9,767 nucleotides of DNA, from contig DATKKM010000027.1 in NCBI GenBank assembly GCA_035542855.1, forward strand, positions 1 through 9,767, read 5' to 3'. The stretch is from DATKKM01 sp035542855. GTDB taxonomy: Bacteria; Chloroflexota; Dehalococcoidia; SM23-28-2; RBG-16-64-32. This document shows positions 6,650-9,767 of the stretch, piece by piece. A model generated the notes under the pieces. That model was not told where the DNA came from. It ran no database searches and saw only the letters and a program-made list of their open reading frames with translations. The stretch's first letter is position 1; each line of letters starts with the position of its first letter. The translations under genes and the position numbers were made by a program.

Positions 6650-7375
6650 CTACTTGTCTCCGCTCTCCCGTCCACGGGAGAGCGGTTGGGGGTCAGGGCT
6701 CTGCGGCGTCGCGCCGAGGCGACTCGCGCCGGGCTCCCCGTACACTCCCCGGTACTTCTCCGGCAAGAGCGCCGCTATCGCTTTCATTATAGTGTCGGTC
6801 GCCCCGGCGATCTCTTCGCGCGTCACCTTCTCCTTGCGCGCCAGCCTGAACGGCTTCCCGATGCGGATGTGCGCATGCGTCCGCCCGATCAAGTCGCGCG
6901 GCAGCTTCACCTTCTCCGTCCCCCAGATCGCCACCGGCAGCACCGGCGCCCCCGTCCGCAGCGCGATGAGCGCCGTCCCCGGCTCGGCCGTGATCAGGCC
7001 GCCCGTGTCGCTCCGATGCCCCTCCGGGAACATCCCCAGAGCGTGCCCCTGCTTCGTGATCTTCTCGCACATACGCAGCGCCTTCAGGTCCGCCTCGAAG
7101 CGGCGCACCGGGATCATCTTCGCCATGCTGAACATGCGCCCGACTACAGGTGTGCTGAACCACTCGATCTTCGTCAGCCAGAACAGCCGCCGCGGTATCG
7201 ATGCCGTCAGGATCGGCGGGTCGGCGTTGTTCAGGTGGTTGCTGACGACGATCACTGCCCCGCGCTTGGGCACGTTCTCCAGGCCCGTAATCTCACGAGT
7301 CGTGATGAAGAACAGCAGGAACTTCACCCAGGCCAGGTTCAGGTAGTACCACACGCCCGAAAAGAACATGCTCAT
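6650..7375 (-). CDS. plsC: 1-acyl-sn-glycerol-3-phosphate acyltransferase family
   Basis: Membrane-associated acyltransferase, predicted to acylate lysophosphatidic acid to phosphatidic acid in phospholipid synthesis. 241 aa. A hydrophobic, aromatic-rich N-terminal segment (about 4-24) can anchor it. The catalytic HX4D motif is in SNHLNNADP (His47, Asp52). The substrate-binding FPEGHRS lies at 116-122, and TGAPVLPVAIWG (141-152) is the usual downstream block. ATG 7375 overlaps the cmk stop as ATGA, with GGAGG (7383-7387) 7 nt upstream, indicating translational coupling. The last ~15 residues (QPLSRGRESGDK region) are encoded by a palindromic repeat and are probably not part of the ancestral protein. 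The exact acyl acceptor cannot be read from sequence. Confidence 0.9.
   Translation of the reverse strand: MSMFFSGVWYYLNLAWVKFLLFFITTREITGLENVPKRGAVIVVSNHLNNADPPILTASIPRRLFWLTKIEWFSTPVVGRMFSMAKMIPVRRFEADLKALRMCEKITKQGHALGMFPEGHRSDTGGLITAEPGTALIALRTGAPVLPVAIWGTEKVKLPRDLIGRTHAHIRIGKPFRLARKEKVTREEIAGATDTIMKAIAALLPEKYRGVYGEPGASRLGATPQSPDPQPLSRGRESGDK
6660..6706. repeat. Palindromic repeat inside the 3' end of plsC
   Basis: CCGCTCTCCCG (6660-6670) and CGGGAGAGCGG (6675-6685) form a perfect 11-bp stem with a 4-nt loop, the strongest hairpin in the window. It is followed by a ttgggggtcaggg tail. The layout is like the CTCTCCC...GGGAGAGG-plus-tail elements scattered in many high-GC genomes. It starts 8 bp inside the plsC stop codon and lies about 25 bp upstream of the ispH start, so it sits at the plsC/ispH junction in the mRNA. 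Confidence 0.65.
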
Positions 7376-8103
7376 GCCGCCGCCTCCGCCAGCGCCAGCG
7401 CGCGCGCCAGCACCTGTTCCAGCGTCATCCCGCTCGTGTCGATTACCACCGCGTCGTCCGCGGCCCTCATCGGTGAAAGCTCCCGCCGGCTGTCGGTCTG
7501 GTCGCGACGCCGCAGGTCTTCCAGCACCGCCGCCTCGCTTGACTCGTGCCCCACGCGCACGAAGTCCGCGTGCCGCCGCCGCGCCCGTTCCTCCAGAGAT
7601 GCGTCCAGGTACAGCTTGAGCGGCGCGTCGGCCAGCACCACCGTCCCGATGTCCCTCCCCGCCATCACGATGTGTCCGCCCGCCGCGATCTCCTTCTGCC
7701 TCCGCACCAGCGCCTCTCGCACCCCAGCCACCTGCGACACCGCTGATACCGCCTCGTCCACCTCTGGCGAGCGCAGCCCGTCCGTCACGTCGTCCCCATC
7801 GATGCGGATGCGCGCCGTCGCGGCGCTACCCGGCGGCGGCAGCACCACCTGCATGTCAATCGCCGACGCCAGCGCAGCCAGCGCCTTCGCATCGTGCGGG
7901 TCTATCCCACGGTCCAGCGCCGCCCAGGTGATCGCGCGGTACATGATGCCCGTGTCCAGAAAGCGGTAACCCAGCCGCTCCGCCAGCAGCCGCCCAACGC
8001 TGCTCTTCCCCGAAGCCGCCGACCCGTCCACAGCGATCAGCCGCGGCCCCCGCGGCCTTCGCAAAGCGCTCTCCTTGGCCGCAGCAGCGGCGCCATCTTC
8101 CAT
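7372..8103 (-). CDS. cmk: Cytidylate kinase
   Basis: Cytoplasmic kinase converting CMP/dCMP to CDP/dCDP with ATP. CTP derived from this feeds nucleic acids and CDP-linked lipid synthesis. 243 aa. The P-loop GSAASGKS lies at 27-34, followed by the CMP-binding DTGIMYRA (50-57), MAGRDIGTVV (147-156) and the lid/arginine region RRRDQTDSRRELSPM (198-212). First gene of the operon; its TGA overlaps the plsC ATG. The start is ambiguous. ATG 8103 lacks a Shine-Dalgarno and is 7 nt from a heptad repeat, whereas TTG 8064 has AAGGAG (8071-8076) 6 nt upstream. The latter would give 230 aa starting 13 residues before the P-loop block, closer to the usual family length. The first 13 residues are Ala-rich and unlike the family. 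Confidence 0.95.
   Translation of the reverse strand: MEDGAAAAAKESALRRPRGPRLIAVDGSAASGKSSVGRLLAERLGYRFLDTGIMYRAITWAALDRGIDPHDAKALAALASAIDMQVVLPPPGSAATARIRIDGDDVTDGLRSPEVDEAVSAVSQVAGVREALVRRQKEIAAGGHIVMAGRDIGTVVLADAPLKLYLDASLEERARRRHADFVRVGHESSEAAVLEDLRRRDQTDSRRELSPMRAADDAVVIDTSGMTLEQVLARALALAEAAA
8071..8076 (-). promoter_or_regulatory. Ribosome binding site for an alternative TTG start of cmk
   Basis: CTCCTT on the plus strand is AAGGAG on the minus strand, 6 nt before TTG 8064-8062, in frame with cmk. It is the best Shine-Dalgarno match near the 5' end of this gene. Confidence 0.45.
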
Positions 8104-8110
8104 CGCCCAC

Positions 8111-8138
8111 TAGGTTACAGGTTTCAGATTGCAGGTTA
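8111..8138. repeat. Heptad repeat array, left copy (cmk 5' side)
   Basis: Four 7-bp units on the plus strand: taggtta, caggttt, cagattg, caggtta (minus strand TAACCTG, CAATCTG, AAACCTG, TAACCTA). It starts 8 nt from the cmk ATG. The 15 bases 8113-8127 are the exact reverse complement of 8556-8570 in the right copy, so the two arrays form an inverted pair around the small monooxygenase gene. Confidence 0.75.
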
Positions 8139-8159
8139 CAGCGCCGCCGCTGTCCCGCG

Positions 8160-8180
8160 CCCCCTCTACCCTGTACCCTC
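8160..8180. repeat. Three degenerate heptads ahead of the monooxygenase gene
   Basis: Plus strand cccccTC, taccctg, taccctc in 7-nt register, ending just before the AAGATCGGAGG ribosome-binding region. Related in form (TANCCTN) to the TAACCTG heptads on either side, but only three units long, so chance is possible. Confidence 0.35.
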
Positions 8181-8186
8181 AAGATC

Positions 8187-8191
8187 GGAGG
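8187..8191 (+). promoter_or_regulatory. Ribosome binding site fixing the monooxygenase start
   Basis: GGAGG lies 5 nt before ATG 8197. It rules out the long upstream extension of this frame into the antisense of cmk. Confidence 0.8.
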
Positions 8192-8196
8192 TTGAC

Positions 8197-8502
8197 ATGT
8201 TTGTCGCGATGAATAGGTTCAACGTGGTAGCGGGCCAGGAGGCGGAGTTCGAGCGCATCTGGCGGGAGCGAGAGACGTACCTGGCGGGCGTCGACGGGTT
8301 CGTGCGGTTCGCGCTACTGAAGTCGGAAATGACGCCGGGCGAGTACGTATCGCACTCGACGTGGCGGGACCGGGCTGCGTTCATGGCTTGGATGCAGTCG
8401 CCCGCGTTCGCCGCCGGGCACTCGCAAGGTTCGCTGAAGGGCATCCTGACAGGCCCGCCGATGCCGTCGATGTTCGAAGCCGTGCTCGTCGAGGAGGCGT
8501 GA
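8197..8502 (+). CDS. ABM-domain (IsdG/HmoB-like) monooxygenase
   Basis: 101 aa, the size of a single antibiotic-biosynthesis-monooxygenase (dimeric ferredoxin-like alpha/beta barrel) domain. Characteristic blocks are MNRFNV at the N-terminus, GVDGFVRFALLKS (31-43), STWRDRAAFMAWMQSPAF (54-71) and GHSQG. Asn6, Trp65 and His75 fall at the places of the catalytic Asn7, Trp67 and His77 of staphylococcal IsdG, by my memory-based alignment. This favours heme binding and oxygen-dependent heme breakdown over the quinone-forming oxygenases of the same fold. No iron-uptake genes are near. The start is set by GGAGG 5 nt upstream. It is read divergently from cmk and in the same direction as the metallo-hydrolase 82 bp downstream. 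Its coding strand is G-rich while its neighbour's is C-rich. It is flanked by inverted heptad arrays. Function by family only. Confidence 0.82.
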   Translation: MFVAMNRFNVVAGQEAEFERIWRERETYLAGVDGFVRFALLKSEMTPGEYVSHSTWRDRAAFMAWMQSPAFAAGHSQGSLKGILTGPPMPSMFEAVLVEEA

Positions 8503-8551
8503 AGCCGTGAAGTTGGTGTGCGCGGCGCAGTTTCCGGCGCGCATCCCACTG

Positions 8552-8579
8552 TAACCTGAAACCTGTAACCGGTAACCTG
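8552..8579. repeat. Heptad repeat array, right copy (before the metallo-hydrolase)
   Basis: Four 7-bp units on the plus strand: taacctg, aaacctg, taaccgg, taacctg. It ends 5 nt before ATG 8585 and occupies the place of a ribosome binding site; no Shine-Dalgarno sequence is visible there. Bases 8556-8570 are the reverse complement of 8113-8127. Confidence 0.75.
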
Positions 8580-8584
8580 TCCGC

Positions 8585-9520
8585 ATGGACACGCCCCCGC
8601 CCTCGCTCGAAGAAGTTGCACCCGGCGTCTTCGCCTACCTCCAGCTCCACGGCCAGTGGGGGCTCAACAACGCCGGCTTCATCCTCGCCCCGGACGCCGT
8701 TACCCTCATCGACACCTGTTTCACAGAGCGCCGCTCCCGCGATCTCGCCGCCGCCGTCGGCCGCACTTCCGGCGGCCGCCCCGTCCGCGCCCTCGTCAAC
8801 ACCCACCACCACGGCGACCACACGCACGGCAACTTCGTCTTCGGTCCCACCGCCATCGTCGCCCACGAAAAGTGCCGCGAAGAGGTCATCGCAGCCGGCC
8901 TCGGCACGAAGGCGCTCTGGCCCTACGTCGACTGGGGCGACCTCCGCGTCGAGCCGCCCAACATCACCTTCACCGACCGCCTCACCCTCTACGCCGGCGA
9001 CACCGAAATCCAGCTGATCTACGTCGGCCCCGCCCACACGACCAACGACATCGTGGCCTGGCTCCCCGGCCCGCGCGTCCTCTTCGCCGGCGACGTCGTC
9101 TTCAACGGCGGCGCCCCCTTCGTCGTCATGGGCAGCCTCTCCGGCTCACTCGCCGCCCTCGACACCCTCCGCGCCATAACCGCTCATCCTGAGGCTCACG
9201 AAGGGCCCGCCATCATCGTCCCCGGCCACGGCCCCGTCACCGACGCCTCCGTCCTCGACGGCATCGAGCGCTACCTCCGCTTCGTCGCCGACACCGCCCG
9301 CTTCGGCTACGAGGCCGACCTCACCCCCCTCGAACTCGCCCGCCAGACCGACCTTGGCGACTTCGCCCACCTCCACGACAGCGAGCGCCTCGTCGCCAAC
9401 TTCCACCGCGCCTACGCCGAACTAGCCGGCCACCCTCCCGGCGCCCCCCTGCCCCTAACCACCGTCTTCCCGGACATGATCGCCTTCAACGGGGGAGAAG
9501 TGCCGCGCTGCCTGGCGTGA
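8585..9520 (+). CDS. MBL-fold metallo-hydrolase, ActIV-like cyclase type
   Basis: 311 aa, no signal peptide, so cytoplasmic. All zinc-ligand motifs of the metallo-beta-lactamase fold are intact: NTHHHGDHTHG (His74, His76, Asp78, His79), PAHTTND (His151), FAGDVVF (Asp170) and VPGHGPV (His215), predicting a binuclear centre. The blocks LWPYVDWGDLRVEPPNITF (111-129), DRLTLYAG, AHTTNDIVAWLP and LTPLELARQTDLGDFAHL resemble, from memory, actinomycete ActIV-type enzymes that cyclise aromatic polyketides. No polyketide synthase is nearby, so the substrate is unknown and a general hydrolase or lactonase role is equally possible. It lacks a Shine-Dalgarno; a heptad array ends 5 nt before ATG 8585. It may be cotranscribed with the upstream ABM gene. 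Third codon positions are strongly C-rich, unlike that neighbour. Its stop is 5 bp from the stop of the convergent methyltransferase gene. Confidence 0.88.
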   Translation: MDTPPPSLEEVAPGVFAYLQLHGQWGLNNAGFILAPDAVTLIDTCFTERRSRDLAAAVGRTSGGRPVRALVNTHHHGDHTHGNFVFGPTAIVAHEKCREEVIAAGLGTKALWPYVDWGDLRVEPPNITFTDRLTLYAGDTEIQLIYVGPAHTTNDIVAWLPGPRVLFAGDVVFNGGAPFVVMGSLSGSLAALDTLRAITAHPEAHEGPAIIVPGHGPVTDASVLDGIERYLRFVADTARFGYEADLTPLELARQTDLGDFAHLHDSERLVANFHRAYAELAGHPPGAPLPLTTVFPDMIAFNGGEVPRCLA

Positions 9521-9525
9521 GCGGG

Positions 9526-9767
9526 CTAGTCAGCCGTGAGCGCTGGACGGTAGCGAGCGCCGCGGGCAGGCTTTTCCAGAAGGTTCGGTTGGAGGTGTCG
9601 GCGGCTCGCAGGATACTCGCTGGGCTGCTCACCTAGCGGCTTCGAACACAGCTCGTTCGACCACTGATACCACTTTTCGCGTGGATGGCGGGCAAACAAC
9701 TCAAGGTAAGGGCCTGGGCTACAGCGCTCGACTACGTCGTACAGAACTTCAGGTTTTCGCGAGTGTT
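9526..9767 (-). CDS. MT-A70 family adenine-N6 methyltransferase, C-terminal part
   Basis: Partial: the reading frame enters from the right window edge and ends at TAG 9526-9528, giving 79 readable codons. The first residues, HSRKPEVLYDVVE followed by SPGPYLELFAR and a WYQWSNEL block, match the conserved C-terminal end of bacterial and phage MT-A70-type enzymes (HSRKP...GPYLELFARR...W.WGNE). These methylate adenine N6 in DNA or RNA using S-adenosylmethionine. The catalytic DPPW motif would lie outside the window to the right. About 40 residues after WSNEL are polar and unlike the family, perhaps an extension. Convergent with the metallo-hydrolase gene, 5 bp between stops. MT-A70 genes are often phage-borne or in restriction or mobile regions, but no other such gene is visible here. 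Confidence 0.78.
   Translation of the reverse strand, partial: HSRKPEVLYDVVERCSPGPYLELFARHPREKWYQWSNELCSKPLGEQPSEYPASRRHLQPNLLEKPARGARYRPALTAD

Noticed and set aside
5783..7969. 728-codon open frame on the plus strand across ispH, plsC and most of cmk
   Set aside because: It is antisense to three well-recognised enzymes, Arg/His/Pro-rich with no family motif, and is a by-product of high GC with few stops.
7894..8196. N-terminal extension of the ABM protein to 202 aa
   Set aside because: The extension runs through the antisense of cmk, is Arg/Pro-rich, and GGAGG 5 nt before ATG 8197 gives a normal-length ABM domain.
8381..9037. 218-codon minus-strand frame opposite the metallo-hydrolase
   Set aside because: Val/Asp/Gly-rich antisense shadow of a gene with all zinc ligands intact.
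9540..9560. Short inverted repeat GCGCT/AGCGC as a terminator of the metallo-hydrolase gene
   Set aside because: Only 5 bp, inside the methyltransferase frame, and without a T tract; expected by chance at this GC.

Overview
The window is a gene-dense stretch of chromosome from a high-GC bacterium (about two-thirds G+C by eye). All but two of the genes are on the minus strand. The enzymes point to a bacterium: GlmS (amino-sugar supply for the cell wall), PlsC (ester phospholipids), IspH (MEP isoprenoid pathway) and a lipobox lipoprotein. A cmk-plsC-ispH cluster occurs in Chloroflexota and Firmicutes. High GC plus short intergenic heptanucleotide repeats makes an uncultured Chloroflexota-type genome my best guess, but no marker gene is present and this is low-confidence inference.

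Layout, left to right: an imperfect hairpin (12-67), then ppsA (PEP synthase, minus). A 271-bp gap holds a possible ppsA promoter and a perfect 9-bp hairpin. Next are a beta-propeller lipoprotein (minus) and glmS (minus). A 181-bp gap follows with nine 7-bp repeats that abut the glmS start codon. The tight operon cmk > plsC > ispH (minus, 8103 to 5777) comes next; cmk and plsC overlap by ATGA, and a strong palindrome is embedded in the 3' end of plsC. The transcription direction then changes. Two plus-strand genes follow: a small ABM-domain monooxygenase with an IsdG-like Asn/Trp/His catalytic set, and a metallo-beta-lactamase-fold hydrolase resembling ActIV-type aromatic polyketide cyclases. 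At the right edge is the C-terminal end of an MT-A70-family adenine methyltransferase (minus, cut by the window end and lacking its start).

The minus-strand genes are mostly housekeeping: PEP supply, hexosamine supply, CDP supply, phosphatidic acid synthesis and isoprenoid precursor synthesis, so they feed central metabolism and envelope building. The plus-strand pair looks accessory. The small monooxygenase lies between two inverted copies of a 7-bp-repeat array and has base skew opposite to everything around it.

The least expected structure is the set of heptad arrays (consensus TAACCTG at 8111-8138 and 8552-8579, consensus NTCAGCN at 5598-5660). Each sits within a few bases of a start codon. 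No CRISPR array, tRNA, rRNA or transposase was seen.
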